Assembly: GCA_937898685.1 (NCBI GenBank) | Contig: CALEJT010000012.1 | Location: forward strand, 119,285-183,284 | DNA from: an uncultured Gammaproteobacteria bacterium | GTDB lineage: Bacteria > Pseudomonadota > Gammaproteobacteria > Pseudomonadales > Pseudohongiellaceae | Length of the DNA: 64,000 nt | Direction of reading: 5' to 3' | Shown here: positions 26,810-35,316 of the stretch, in pieces | How positions within the stretch are numbered: the first letter of the stretch is position 1 | How the letters are laid out: each line of letters begins with the position of its first letter | Translations under genes and position numbers: made by a program | Notes under the pieces: generated by a model | Told to the model about the DNA's origin: nothing | What the model saw: the letters and a program-made list of their open reading frames with translations, nothing else | Database searches by the model: none

Positions 26810-28273
26810 ATGTTCACGATTCGACCCAAACGACTTCGCAGTGCCCTCACCCTGAGCACGCTGTTGCTCATCGGCGCCCTGCCCGCGTCGGCTCCGGCCC
26901 AGGTGAACCTGCCCGTGTTGGGCGATTCCATCTCCGGCACGATTTCCACCGAGCAGGAATATCGTTTCGGCCGCGAGTTCCTGCGCTCCGTACGCAGGCA
27001 GACTCCCCTGCTCAACGATCCCTTGATCGAGGAATACATCGCCAACCTCACCTTCAAGCTCGCCGCGAATTCGGAACTCACCGACCACCGCCTCGCCTTC
27101 GTCCTGATCGACAGCGACGTGCTCAACGCCTTCGCTGCACCCGGTGGCATCGTCGGCGTCAACGCGGGTCTGTTCCTCTATGCCCAGAACGAAGGCCAGT
27201 TCGCCTCGGTACTCGCGCACGAGCTGGCCCACATCAGTCAGCGTCACTACGCGCGCAGAATCGAGGAACAGCGACGCAACACCATTCCCAACATGGCCGG
27301 ATTGCTCGCCAGTCTGGTCATCATGGCCACCGTCGGTGGCGATGCCGGTCAGGCCGCACTGATGACCAGCCAGGCGATGGGCATCGACAACCAGTTGCGT
27401 TTCTCACGCAGCAACGAGCAGGAAGCGGACCGTGTCGGCATCCGCACGCTCTACAACGCCGGCTTCAATCCCGACGACATGGCCGGGATGTTCGAGCAGA
27501 TGCTGCGCTCACGCACCTTGTCGCAGCGCGTGCCGGAATTTCTCTCGACCCACCCCTTGGACGAAAACCGTGTCGCCGACAGCCGCAACCGTGCGCGTAC
27601 CTATCCGGCGGTAGACTACGTCCCCAATCCCGAATATCTCCTGATGCGCGAACGCGTACGCATCCACTACGCGCGCGATCTCGACGCTGAAATTTCGAGC
27701 CGACAGCGCGAACTGCCGCAGCTCAACGGTGCGCAGGAAGACGCAGCACGCTACGGCATCGCACTCGCGCAACTCAAATCGGGACAGGTGGTGCAGGCAA
27801 CCGAAAGTCTCGCTCCGCTGCTCGCGAAGGAGCCTACACGCATCACCTATGTACTGTTGAACGCCGACATCGCCGTTGCCGCCGGCAACTATGAGCGCGC
27901 ATTTCAGATTCTCGAAGACAACCTGCGCATCAACCCGGAGAACCATCCACTCACGATGGCCTACGCCACGGCGTTGACGAAAGCAGGCGAATACGAGAAG
28001 GCTGCGGCCGTGCTCGAAAAGCACTCACTGCGTTACCCGGATGACGTGCAGCTATGGTACGACCTCGCCGAAGTGCAGGGTCAGGCCGGCAACATCGCCA
28101 AGGTGCATCAGGCCCGCGCGGAATACTTCATTGCAGTCGGTGAATTCACGCGCGCCCGCGAACAGATCGGACTTGCCTTGAACATGGAACGCGACCAGCT
28201 GGTGGTCGCACGTCTGCGTCAGCGTCTCGACTACATCACGGCCATCGAGGACGAGTTCTATCGTTCGCGCTGA
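26810..28273 (+). CDS. bepA: Beta-barrel assembly-enhancing protease (M48 family, TPR)
   Basis: 487 aa. A signal peptide (about 1-31) precedes an M48 metalloprotease domain with the zinc motif HELAH (H138, E139, H142) and the third ligand Glu in the NEQEADRVG segment near 205. The C-terminal half (about 300-470) holds TPR helices, as in BepA/YfgC. It is a periplasmic outer-membrane protein quality protease working on LptD and BAM substrates. Convergent with nadA, only 3 bp between the two stop codons. Confidence 0.95.
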   Translation: MFTIRPKRLRSALTLSTLLLIGALPASAPAQVNLPVLGDSISGTISTEQEYRFGREFLRSVRRQTPLLNDPLIEEYIANLTFKLAANSELTDHRLAFVLIDSDVLNAFAAPGGIVGVNAGLFLYAQNEGQFASVLAHELAHISQRHYARRIEEQRRNTIPNMAGLLASLVIMATVGGDAGQAALMTSQAMGIDNQLRFSRSNEQEADRVGIRTLYNAGFNPDDMAGMFEQMLRSRTLSQRVPEFLSTHPLDENRVADSRNRARTYPAVDYVPNPEYLLMRERVRIHYARDLDAEISSRQRELPQLNGAQEDAARYGIALAQLKSGQVVQATESLAPLLAKEPTRITYVLLNADIAVAAGNYERAFQILEDNLRINPENHPLTMAYATALTKAGEYEKAAAVLEKHSLRYPDDVQLWYDLAEVQGQAGNIAKVHQARAEYFIAVGEFTRAREQIGLALNMERDQLVVARLRQRLDYITAIEDEFYRSR

Positions 28274-28276
28274 ATC

Positions 28277-29341
28277 TCAACGCTGCGCGCGGAAATCCAA
28301 CATGCGCTGCAGCGGTTTGAGAGCCTGTCTTCCCAGCTCCGGGTCGACCAGCACTTCGTTGCTGCCATCGCGCAGTGATTCGTAGAGCGACTGCAGGGTA
28401 TTCATTCCCATCCACGGACACTGTGCGCAACTGCGACACGTTGCGCCCTCACCCGACGTCGGCGCCATGATGAATTCCTTGCCCGGTGCCTGCTGTTGCA
28501 GCTTGTAGAAGATGCCGTGATCGGTGGCGACGATGAAGCGTTTTTCCTCGCGCTCTACGGCAGCGCGAATGATCTGTGAGGTCGAGCCGACCACGTCGGC
28601 GATTTCCAGCACGGACAGCGGTGATTCGGGGTGCGCGAGCACGGCAGCATCAGGATAGAGATGCTTCATCTCGAGCAGCGCACGCGTCTTGAATTCTTCA
28701 TGCACGATGCAGGCGCCATCCCACAGCACGATGTCTTCACTGTTACCGAGCTTGCGCTGGATGTAACGACCGAGATGTTTGTCGGGGGCCCAGATGACCT
28801 TGCGACCTTGATCGATGAGATGTTCGACCACGTCAACGGCTATGGCGGAAGTCACCACCCAATCGCTGATCGCTTTCACACCGACGGAGGTGTTGGCATA
28901 CACGACCACTTCGTGATCGGGATACTGCTTGCAGAATGCCGCGAATTCGTCGGGCGGACAGCCGATGTCCAAGGAGCAGGTGGCTTCGAGCGTCGGCATC
29001 AGCACGGTTTTTTCCGGGCTGAGAATCTTTGCGGTCTCGCCCATGAAGCGCACACCGGCAACGACCAAGGTGGTGGCCTTGCTGTTGGCGCCGAAGCGCG
29101 CCATCTCGAGCGAGTCGGCAACGAAGCCGCCGGTTTCCTCGGCGAGCGCTTGCAGCGATGCGTCGGTGTAGTAATGCGCGACGAGCGCAGCGTTGCGCTC
29201 TTTCAGGAGTGCCTTGATCTTCTCCTTGTACTCGGCCTCGACTTCAGGATCGATGGTTTCGAGTACGGGCACGCGATCCAACCAGCGCTTTACGAGTGCG
29301 CGATCGGCGATGTAGGTGTCGTTGTCTTGATTCGTTTGCAT
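28277..29341 (-). CDS. nadA: Quinolinate synthase A
   Basis: 354 aa. The [4Fe-4S] ligands are recognisable in SLDIGCP and GEGATCRSCAQCPWMGMNTL, with the other cluster Cys in the PTLEATCSLD region. It condenses iminoaspartate with dihydroxyacetone phosphate to quinolinate in NAD synthesis. ALVAHYYTDASLQALAEETGGFVADSLEMARFG is the family N-terminal core. It lies 90 bp downstream of tRNA-Lys on the same strand, so transcription might be shared. Confidence 0.97.
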   Translation of the reverse strand: MQTNQDNDTYIADRALVKRWLDRVPVLETIDPEVEAEYKEKIKALLKERNAALVAHYYTDASLQALAEETGGFVADSLEMARFGANSKATTLVVAGVRFMGETAKILSPEKTVLMPTLEATCSLDIGCPPDEFAAFCKQYPDHEVVVYANTSVGVKAISDWVVTSAIAVDVVEHLIDQGRKVIWAPDKHLGRYIQRKLGNSEDIVLWDGACIVHEEFKTRALLEMKHLYPDAAVLAHPESPLSVLEIADVVGSTSQIIRAAVEREEKRFIVATDHGIFYKLQQQAPGKEFIMAPTSGEGATCRSCAQCPWMGMNTLQSLYESLRDGSNEVLVDPELGRQALKPLQRMLDFRAQR

Positions 29342-29431
29342 GGCAGCGCTCTCTGTGTTTGAGGCGCCGCGCGGGGGCTGGCTGATGAGAAGGTGTGGCG
29401 CCTGACGCGCGACGAATGGACCTTCCGAGGG

Positions 29432-29506
29432 TGGTGGGTCGTGAAGGATTTGAACCTTCGACCAATTGGTTAAAAGCCAACTGCTCTACCGCTGAGCTAA
29501 CGACCC
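29432..29506 (-). tRNA. tRNA-Lys (anticodon UUU)
   Basis: A complete 75-nt cloverleaf including an encoded CCA (29432-29434). The acceptor stem GGGTCGT pairs with ACGACCC, the anticodon stem-loop is GTTGG-CTTTTAA-CCAAT with anticodon TTT, and the T-arm is GAAGG-TTCAAAT-CCTTC. The D-loop is one base shorter than in the usual bacterial tRNA-Lys. It sits between queC and nadA, as in pseudomonads from memory. Confidence 0.97.
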
Positions 29507-29537
29507 GTTTCGGATGGCGCCCTCAGGAAAGGCGCAC

Positions 29538-29565
29538 ATAGTACTCATCCGTGAGAAAAATTCAA
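29538..29565 (-). promoter_or_regulatory. Sigma-70 promoter of tRNA-Lys
   Basis: In the minus direction, TTGAAT (29560-29565) as -35 and TACTAT (29538-29543) as -10 are spaced 16 bp. A GC-rich discriminator follows and the tRNA 5' end is about 30 bp further on. The AT-rich block upstream (29573-29599) could be an UP element. Inferred from sequence only. Confidence 0.65.
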
Positions 29566-29572
29566 GCGTCGC

Positions 29573-29592
29573 AAATTAAAAATTTTTAATTT
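29573..29592. repeat. Perfect 20-bp AT palindrome downstream of queC
   Basis: The 20 bases read the same on both strands and contain only A and T, ending 5 bp before the queC stop. With the following T-run it may act as a terminator for queC, or as an UP element for the tRNA-Lys promoter just downstream on the same strand. Confidence 0.55.
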
Positions 29593-29597
29593 TTTTA

Positions 29598-30287
29598 TCA
29601 CGCCGACGCTTGCTGGTAACGCGTGGGATCATCGACGCCGGCTTCACGAAAACCTTTGCGACGCAGACGGCAGGCATCGCAATTTCCGCATGCCCTTCCG
29701 TCTTCATCCGCCTGATAGCACGACACCGTTGCGCCGTAATCGACACCCGCCGCCAGACCCGCGCGAATGATTTCGGCCTTGGTCATATTGATGAGCGGCG
29801 CCTCGATGCGCAAGGGATGCCCTTCCACTCCAGCACGGGTGGCAAGATTCGCCATCGTTTGAAACGCAGCGATGAATTCGGGACGACAATCGGGATAGCC
29901 CGAATAATCCATCGCATTCACGCCGATGAAAATCGCATCGGCTTCGAGCACTTCCGCCCATGCCAAGGCGTAGGAGAGAAACACCGTGTTACGCGCAGGT
30001 ACATAGGTGATCGGAATGCCTGCACTCTCTTCTTCCGGCACGGTGAGCGATGCATCGGTAAGAGCGGAGCCACCGATGCCGCTCATGTCCACCTTCACGA
30101 CTTTGTAATCGCAAAGACCACCGGCACGCGCAACGCGTTCGGCCGCTTCGAGTTCACTGCGATGCCGCTGGCCATAGTCGAAGCTCAAACCATAACAGGC
30201 GTAGCCCTGCTGCTTCGCGATGGCGAGACAGGTGGTGGAATCGAGGCCGCCGGACAGCAGTACCACGGCGCGCTTCTGTGCAGTCAT
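29598..30287 (-). CDS. queC: 7-cyano-7-deazaguanine synthase QueC
   Basis: 229 aa from the ATG at 30285-30287; a GTG at 30299 (4 codons earlier) is an alternative. The P-loop-like LLSGGLDSTTCLAIA (about 10-24) is the ATP-pyrophosphatase motif, FDYGQRHRSEL is the substrate motif, and the C-terminal CYQADEDGRACGNCDACRLR holds four zinc Cys. It makes preQ0 from carboxydeazaguanine in queuosine synthesis. It is 31 bp downstream of queE, so a queE-queC unit. Confidence 0.96.
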   Translation of the reverse strand: MTAQKRAVVLLSGGLDSTTCLAIAKQQGYACYGLSFDYGQRHRSELEAAERVARAGGLCDYKVVKVDMSGIGGSALTDASLTVPEEESAGIPITYVPARNTVFLSYALAWAEVLEADAIFIGVNAMDYSGYPDCRPEFIAAFQTMANLATRAGVEGHPLRIEAPLINMTKAEIIRAGLAAGVDYGATVSCYQADEDGRACGNCDACRLRRKGFREAGVDDPTRYQQASA

Positions 30288-30318
30288 CTCGTTACTCACT
30301 TTTCAACTTCACTGAATT

Positions 30319-30969
30319 CTATTTACCGCGCGCATCGTTCCACAGCAGCTTGTGTAATTGAATCTGCATGCGCACCGGCAATTGGTCGCGCAGAATCCAT
30401 TCCGCAAGTTGCGTCGCATCCAACTCACCATAGACCGGAGAGAACCAAAGATCGGTGGTGCGCTCGGGCAACTTGTATTGCTTCACCATTTCCACTGCCC
30501 ACCTATAGTCGACTTCGTCGCACAGCACGAACTTGAGTTGATCGTGCGGTGTGATGTGATCGAGATTGTCGTAGAGATTGCGATGCTCTTCGCCGGAGCC
30601 AGGCGTCTTGAGATCCATCACCTTGCTCACGCGTGGATCGACGCGGCTGACGTCCATTGCGCCACTCGTTTCGAGCGACACTTCATAACCGGCGTCGCAC
30701 AAAGCCTTCAACAGTTCGATGCAATTCGGTTGCGCCAAGGGTTCGCCACCGGTGACACAAACGTGTCGTGCCTGCCAATGCCCGACCTCCTGCAACACCT
30801 GATCGAGCTCGTAGATCATGCCACCGGTGAAGGCATAAGCCGTATCACAATAACCACAGCGCAAGGGGCAACCGGTCAGCCGCACGAAAACCGTAGGCGT
30901 TCCCATGCTGCGTGCTTCGCCTTGCAGCGAATGAAAGATTTCGGTGATGCGCAAAGTGGTCTTGGACAT
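30319..30969 (-). CDS. queE: 7-carboxy-7-deazaguanine synthase QueE
   Basis: 216 aa from the ATG at 30967-30969; the in-frame TTG at 30990 is weaker. ITEIFHSLQGEARSMGTPTVFVRLTGCPLRCGYCDTAYAF contains the radical-SAM CxxxCxxC (CPLRCGYC). TGGEPLAQ is the SAM-binding GGE motif. It makes carboxydeazaguanine, the step before QueC. It is separated from cpoB by a hairpin, so it may have its own promoter. Confidence 0.96.
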   Translation of the reverse strand: MSKTTLRITEIFHSLQGEARSMGTPTVFVRLTGCPLRCGYCDTAYAFTGGMIYELDQVLQEVGHWQARHVCVTGGEPLAQPNCIELLKALCDAGYEVSLETSGAMDVSRVDPRVSKVMDLKTPGSGEEHRNLYDNLDHITPHDQLKFVLCDEVDYRWAVEMVKQYKLPERTTDLWFSPVYGELDATQLAEWILRDQLPVRMQIQLHKLLWNDARGK

Positions 30970-30994
30970 GGATGACTGAGGGCAACTCAAACAG

Positions 30995-31020
30995 CAACGC
31001 CGTCCATGGGGACGGCGTTG
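30995..31020 (-). terminator. Hairpin between cpoB and queE
   Basis: A perfect 10-bp stem (30995-31004 with 31011-31020) with a 6-base loop after the cpoB stop at 31045. The bases after it on the minus strand are TGTTTGAG, so the T-run is weak; it may be a poor terminator or attenuator for read-through into queE. Confidence 0.6.
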
Positions 31021-31044
31021 CGCAACAAAAGCGAAGCGACGAAA

Positions 31045-31875
31045 TCAGCGGCGCAGATAGTTCTGCGCAGCGGCGATCTCCGCGGAAGCATTCGGGTAGC
31101 GCTGCGACAACTCGCGCCACAGATTTTCTGCGGCCCGACGATCGCCCATCTGGCTGTAGGCAACGCCCGACTTGAGCATCGCACCCGGCGCCTTGGCATC
31201 CTGCGGATACTCGTTCAGCAGGCGACTGAACACATCCAGCGCTTCCTGATTGCGCTGCTCGAGAATGAAGGCCTCACCCTGCCAGTACAGCGCATTGGTG
31301 AAACGGCGTCCGGTCGGGAAACGCGTGATGTAGCTCTGGAAGGCAGCGATGGCCTGAGCGGGTTTGTTCTCTTCGAGCAGCAGGTTCAATGCCGTACGGT
31401 AGGTTTCTTCGTCGTCGAGCGCCGAGAAATCCTGCTGAGCAGCGGCAGCGTTCGGAGGCGTCGAAGCGTTGTTCAGCTCGGACAAGGGCACCGGACCATT
31501 GTTCAGCGGCGGCTGCGCAGGAGCGTTGCCGGCTGGCAGAGTGACGTTGGCAACACCACCCGGAGCATTCAACGGAGCGGCGCCAGCAGTGGCCGGTGCG
31601 TTGAGGGGCGCGGGGGTGCCGGCGGCAGCTGGATCGCCACCTGCACTCAGACCCTGCAAACGACGATCGAGATCGAGATAACGATCGCGCGAGTCGTTCT
31701 GCAGACGCTGCAACTGATAGCCCTGCTCTTCCACCAGCCCGCGCAGCGTGAGCACTTCGTTCTGGAGCTCCTGAAGCTGATTGTAGAGATTCACCACCAG
31801 CTCGTTGTTGCTGTTCGGCTGCGCGCTGGCAGCGACAGCCCACGACAGCATTAAAACGGAAATGGTGTAACGCAT
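31045..31875 (-). CDS. cpoB: Cell division coordinator CpoB (YbgF)
   Basis: 276 aa from the ATG at 31873-31875, with GAGGG upstream. A signal peptide ends near ASA (about residue 19), then a coiled coil (about 24-70), a Pro/Ala/Asn linker (about 80-140) and C-terminal TPR repeats (about 150-270). This is the CpoB layout. It couples Tol-Pal to peptidoglycan synthesis at the septum in the periplasm. Last gene of the tol-pal cluster, after a hairpin that may attenuate it relative to pal. Confidence 0.95.
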   Translation of the reverse strand: MRYTISVLMLSWAVAASAQPNSNNELVVNLYNQLQELQNEVLTLRGLVEEQGYQLQRLQNDSRDRYLDLDRRLQGLSAGGDPAAAGTPAPLNAPATAGAAPLNAPGGVANVTLPAGNAPAQPPLNNGPVPLSELNNASTPPNAAAAQQDFSALDDEETYRTALNLLLEENKPAQAIAAFQSYITRFPTGRRFTNALYWQGEAFILEQRNQEALDVFSRLLNEYPQDAKAPGAMLKSGVAYSQMGDRRAAENLWRELSQRYPNASAEIAAAQNYLRR

Positions 31876-31918
31876 GATTCGAGTTCCCTCAGGGAAGTCG
31901 GCCGCGTGGGCCACAAAT

Positions 31919-31946
31919 GATTAAGCCGGGCGAACCCGGCTTAATC
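31919..31946 (-). terminator. Hairpin between pal and cpoB
   Basis: A perfect 12-bp stem (31919-31930 with 31935-31946) with a CGAA tetraloop lies 73 bp after the pal stop and 44 bp before the cpoB start. On the minus strand the bases after the stem are not a T-run, so it is best read as an attenuator or mRNA-stabilising hairpin rather than a full terminator. Confidence 0.65.
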
Positions 31947-32019
31947 TGGTACTCGCGCCGGCAACCCGGTGCGAGATAGTGCAACTACGCGTGGGTCATT
32001 TCAACCCGAGGTAGTCGGC

Positions 32020-32520
32020 TTATTTCAGTTCAACGCGACGGTTGGCAGCGTAGGCAGCTTCAGTGGTGCCCTGCTGAGCCGGACGCTCTTCGCCGTAGCT
32101 GATGGTTTCCAGCTGGTTGGCGGAAACGCCCTGAGCCTGCAGGTAGCGGGCTACGGCCTGGGCACGACGCTCACCGAGAGCCAAGTTGTATTCGCGGGTG
32201 CCGCGCTCGTCGGCGTGACCTTCCAGACGTACACGACGGCTCGGGTTGGCTTTCAGCGCCTCTGCGTGATAGACCAGCGTGTCGCGGTCTTCAGCGCTCA
32301 GCTCGGAGCTGTCGAAAGCGAAGTAGAACACGGTTTTGCGCAGAGCTTCCTGACGACGCAGCTCTTCTGCGGACAGCTGGTTGCTGTTGCCAGCGCCGGC
32401 AGTGTTGGCACCAGCATTGGTGTTGGTGTTAGCAGTACCGTCGGTATCGGTGGACGAGCAGGCAGCCATCATTACAGACAGCAGAGCAGCTACGCCAAGT
32501 TTGATCATGTTGTTTTGCAT
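32020..32520 (-). CDS. pal: Peptidoglycan-associated lipoprotein Pal
   Basis: 166 aa from the ATG at 32518-32520 with GAGGAG upstream (ATG at residue 5 also possible). The signal ends MMAAC (C21), then an Ala/Thr/Asn-rich linker, then an OmpA-like domain (about 65-166) with FYFAFDSSEL, RVRLEGHADERGTREYNLALGERRAQAV, the peptidoglycan-binding core. An outer-membrane lipoprotein that ties the outer membrane to peptidoglycan and partners TolB. 130 bp separate it from tolB. Confidence 0.97.
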   Translation of the reverse strand: MQNNMIKLGVAALLSVMMAACSSTDTDGTANTNTNAGANTAGAGNSNQLSAEELRRQEALRKTVFYFAFDSSELSAEDRDTLVYHAEALKANPSRRVRLEGHADERGTREYNLALGERRAQAVARYLQAQGVSANQLETISYGEERPAQQGTTEAAYAANRRVELK

Positions 32521-32650
32521 ATAAACTCCTCGTGTTTTTATGCCTGGGGAAAAAAACTGCGCCATTTTCGTCGGTTTCCCGACACCTAACAAGTAGTCCT
32601 GACGTTTTTTTGGAACTTTTTTCGACGCCCGCTGTCTTAGGGGCCCTTCC

Positions 32651-33964
32651 TCAATCCAGGAAGGGCGACCAGGACGGTTCCCGCACGTCGCCGGCGTTCA
32701 CGGGCAACTGATATTTCACCCGCCCGTCGATCGATACGGCGTTGAGGATGCCCCTTCCGCCCGCCTTGGAGGCATACATCACCATGCTGGCATTGGGGGC
32801 CAGCGTCGGCGATTCGTCCAGCGAGGTATCGGTCAGGACACGCATGGTGCCGCGCTCGAGATTGAGCAGTGCCAGGTGGAACTCGTCGCGCGCATCATAG
32901 CGATGCACCACGATCAGGCTCTTGCCATCGGGCAGCACCAGCGGTTTGGAGTTGTAGTTGCCTTCGAACGTGACCCTTTCGGTGAAGCCCGTGTCGAGGT
33001 TCACCTGATAGATCTGCGGCCGGTTGGCCCCGCCCTGCTCCGAGGTATAGACGAGCGAACGGCCGTCGGGCATCCAGGCCGGCTCGGTGTCCACGGCGAA
33101 ATGCGTGGTGACCTTGCGCAGATCACGCGTACGCAGATCCATCACATAGATGTCGGGGTTGCCGTCCTTCGACAGCACCATCGCCATGCGGTTGCCGTCG
33201 GGCGACCACACCGGCGAGCTGTTCAGGCCCGGGAAATCGGTGATCTGTTCGCGCTGACCCGTCGCGAGATCCTGGATGTAGATGCGCGGACGGCTCGACT
33301 CGAAGCTCACGTAGGCGATGCGGCGCGCATCGGGCGACCACGACGGCGACATGATCGGCTCGCGCGATTCCAGCAACACCTGCGGACGACCACCGTCCAT
33401 GTCGGACAGGTTGAGCTGATAGTTGGTCACCGTGTCGCTGATGCGCTGCGAGGTGACGTACAGGATCTTGGTGGAGAAGGCACCGCGAATACCGGTGATC
33501 TGCTCGTAGACCACGTCGCTGATCTGATGCGCGATGTCGCGCAGCTGCGCTTCGGAACCACTGATCACCTCACCCACCAGGCGCGCTTCACGCAGGGTGT
33601 CGAAGAGTTCGTACTGCACCTGGATCAGATCGCTGCCAGCCGAGCGCTCGATCTTGCCGATCAGAAGGTAGTCGGCCCCCAGGAAACGCCAGTCGCGGTA
33701 GAACACCTCGCTTTCTTCGTGCGGGGTGCTGAGCATGTTGCGCTCGGGAATGGTGGTGAACTGACCACTGTTGCGCAGGTCGGCGTTGACGATGTCGGTG
33801 ATGCTTTCGGGCAACACGCCGAAACCCTGCCAACCGAAGGGTACGATGGCGATCGGCACGGGGTCGTCGACCCCTTGGGTCACCTGAATGTTGAGCTGCT
33901 GTGCACCGACCACGTGGGCAAAGAGCGCGGTCAGCAACAGAAGTCCTTTCAAAAGCTTACTCAT
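32651..33964 (-). CDS. tolB: Tol-Pal system beta-propeller protein TolB
   Basis: 437 aa. Signal peptide (about 1-21, ending VGA), then an N-terminal anticodon-binding-like domain (about 25-160), then a six-bladed WD40-like propeller with repeated PxWSPDG/R motifs (for example SWSPDARRIAYVS, VWSPDGNRMAMV). It is the periplasmic bridge between TolA and Pal. Its ATG overlaps the tolA stop (ATGA). A hairpin spans its stop codon, but there is no T-run. Confidence 0.97.
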   Translation of the reverse strand: MSKLLKGLLLLTALFAHVVGAQQLNIQVTQGVDDPVPIAIVPFGWQGFGVLPESITDIVNADLRNSGQFTTIPERNMLSTPHEESEVFYRDWRFLGADYLLIGKIERSAGSDLIQVQYELFDTLREARLVGEVISGSEAQLRDIAHQISDVVYEQITGIRGAFSTKILYVTSQRISDTVTNYQLNLSDMDGGRPQVLLESREPIMSPSWSPDARRIAYVSFESSRPRIYIQDLATGQREQITDFPGLNSSPVWSPDGNRMAMVLSKDGNPDIYVMDLRTRDLRKVTTHFAVDTEPAWMPDGRSLVYTSEQGGANRPQIYQVNLDTGFTERVTFEGNYNSKPLVLPDGKSLIVVHRYDARDEFHLALLNLERGTMRVLTDTSLDESPTLAPNASMVMYASKAGGRGILNAVSIDGRVKYQLPVNAGDVREPSWSPFLD

Positions 33965-34854
33965 CGTAACAAGTCCTCAGGGGTAAAGGTCAGGGTAAAC
34001 ACCCGGAAGTTGCGTTCGAATACTGCGACAGGCAGGTCCTGCATTTCAGGCACGCGGCCCAAACGTTTCACGGCCTGGTCAACCGATCGATCATAGTTGG
34101 AGTCGCCACTGCTCTGAACGATGTTGCTGGCCAGGATTTCACCGTTGGGCGCCATGCGAATCTCGACCACGGCAACCATGCCATTGCGCGCATTGGGCGG
34201 ACGAATCCAATTCTGTGACACGAGGTCGGCAATGAGCGCCGCATACTGTGCCACCAGGTTGGTGGAAGCGGCCTCCGCTTCTGCCGCGGCCGCCGCTGCA
34301 GCTGCCTGGCGTTGGCGCTCCGCTTCGGCCTGGCGTTGACGTTCGGCCTCAGCCTGACGTTGGCGCTCGGCTTCGGCCTGGCGCTGGCGTTCGGCCTCGG
34401 CTTGGCGCTGTCTTTCCGCTTCAGCCTGACGTTGCCGCTCGGCTTCAGCCTGGCGCTGACGTTCGGCCTCGACCTGACGCTGTTTTTCCGCTTCCGCCTG
34501 GCGTTGACGCTCCGCCTCGGCCTGGCGCTGTCTTTCCTGTTCCTGGCGCTGCCTTTCGGCAGCGGCCTGGCGTTGTCTTTCTTCCTCGGCGCGACGCGCT
34601 TCCTGCTGACGCTGACGTTCGCGCTCGGCCGCACGTTGTTGTTCCAATTGGCGCCGCGCCTGTTCCTCGCGCTTCACGCGCTGAGGGTTTTCCTTGCTGA
34701 TGGCGGCAGCGATGTACACGGGCCTTTCCAGGTTGACGATTTCCCGCGGCTGAAACTCGCGTCCCAACAGGAACAGAAGCAGCCCGCCATGCAACAGTAA
34801 GGCGAACACGACTCCCGGCGGATAGCCTTCGTATTTCAGCAACCAGCGCAGCAT
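33961..34854 (-). CDS. tolA: Tol-Pal system protein TolA
   Basis: 297 aa. One N-terminal membrane helix (about 14-30), a long charged coiled coil (about 60-190) of repeated ERQRQAEA octads, an Ala-rich patch, and a C-terminal domain (about 205-297) with VAVVEIRMAPNGEILASNIVQSSGDSNYDRSVDQAVKRLGR. It spans the periplasm and links the TolQR motor to TolB and Pal. Fully consistent with its position between tolR and tolB. The repeated octads are detailed in a separate repeat entry. Confidence 0.95.
   Translation of the reverse strand: MLRWLLKYEGYPPGVVFALLLHGGLLLFLLGREFQPREIVNLERPVYIAAAISKENPQRVKREEQARRQLEQQRAAERERQRQQEARRAEEERQRQAAAERQRQEQERQRQAEAERQRQAEAEKQRQVEAERQRQAEAERQRQAEAERQRQAEAERQRQAEAERQRQAEAERQRQAEAERQRQAAAAAAAAEAEAASTNLVAQYAALIADLVSQNWIRPPNARNGMVAVVEIRMAPNGEILASNIVQSSGDSNYDRSVDQAVKRLGRVPEMQDLPVAVFERNFRVFTLTFTPEDLLR
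34297..34536 (-). repeat. Tandem octad repeat region inside tolA
   Basis: About ten near-identical 8-residue units (ERQRQAEA with small variations, about residues 107-186 of TolA) are encoded by 24-bp units. They form the helical rod of TolA. Such arrays can expand or contract by slippage or recombination. Confidence 0.8.
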
Positions 34855-34861
34855 GGTCTTC

Positions 34862-35305
34862 TCAGTTCTCCCCGCCCGGCGGCTGCGTAATCAAACGCAC
34901 ACCAGGCGCACCGGATTCCTCCAGAGTGGCCAAGAGTTCCATCACCCGACCGTAGTTGATCGATGCATCCGCTTCAAGAAAAACGGGCACGGCGGGATTT
35001 TGATCCATGATCTTGCTCACCATTTCACCGATCTGCTCAAGCGGGACCGGAGTCGGGTCATCCGTGTCGACTTCGCCCAAGCTGATGAAATACTCACCTT
35101 CGGCGTTGATGGAGACGACCAGCGTTTCCTCCTCCGTATCCTCGACGACTTCCGCATTGGCCTTCGGCAGATCCACCTGGATGCCCTGCGTGATGAGCGG
35201 CGCGGTGATCATGAACACGATCAGGAGCACGAGCATCACGTCGATCAGGGGCACGACGTTGATCTCGGCCATGGGCTTGCGGCGTTGACGGCTACCGACT
35301 TCCAT
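34862..35305 (-). CDS. tolR: Tol-Pal system protein TolR
   Basis: 147 aa. One membrane segment (about 17-37) contains the essential aspartate in NVVPLIDVMLVLLIVFMI, the ExbD/TolR motif. The periplasmic domain (about 60-147) is the peptidoglycan-facing part. With TolQ it forms the proton-driven motor for TolA. It starts 11 bp after tolQ and ends 7 bp before tolA. No signal peptide. Confidence 0.96.
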   Translation of the reverse strand: MEVGSRQRRKPMAEINVVPLIDVMLVLLIVFMITAPLITQGIQVDLPKANAEVVEDTEEETLVVSINAEGEYFISLGEVDTDDPTPVPLEQIGEMVSKIMDQNPAVPVFLEADASINYGRVMELLATLEESGAPGVRLITQPPGGEN

Positions 35306-35316
35306 TGCTTTCGCTC

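Noticed and set aside
32644..32665. Hairpin across the tolB stop as a terminator
   Set aside because: The 7-bp stem has no T-run after it, and pal is expected to be expressed with tolB.
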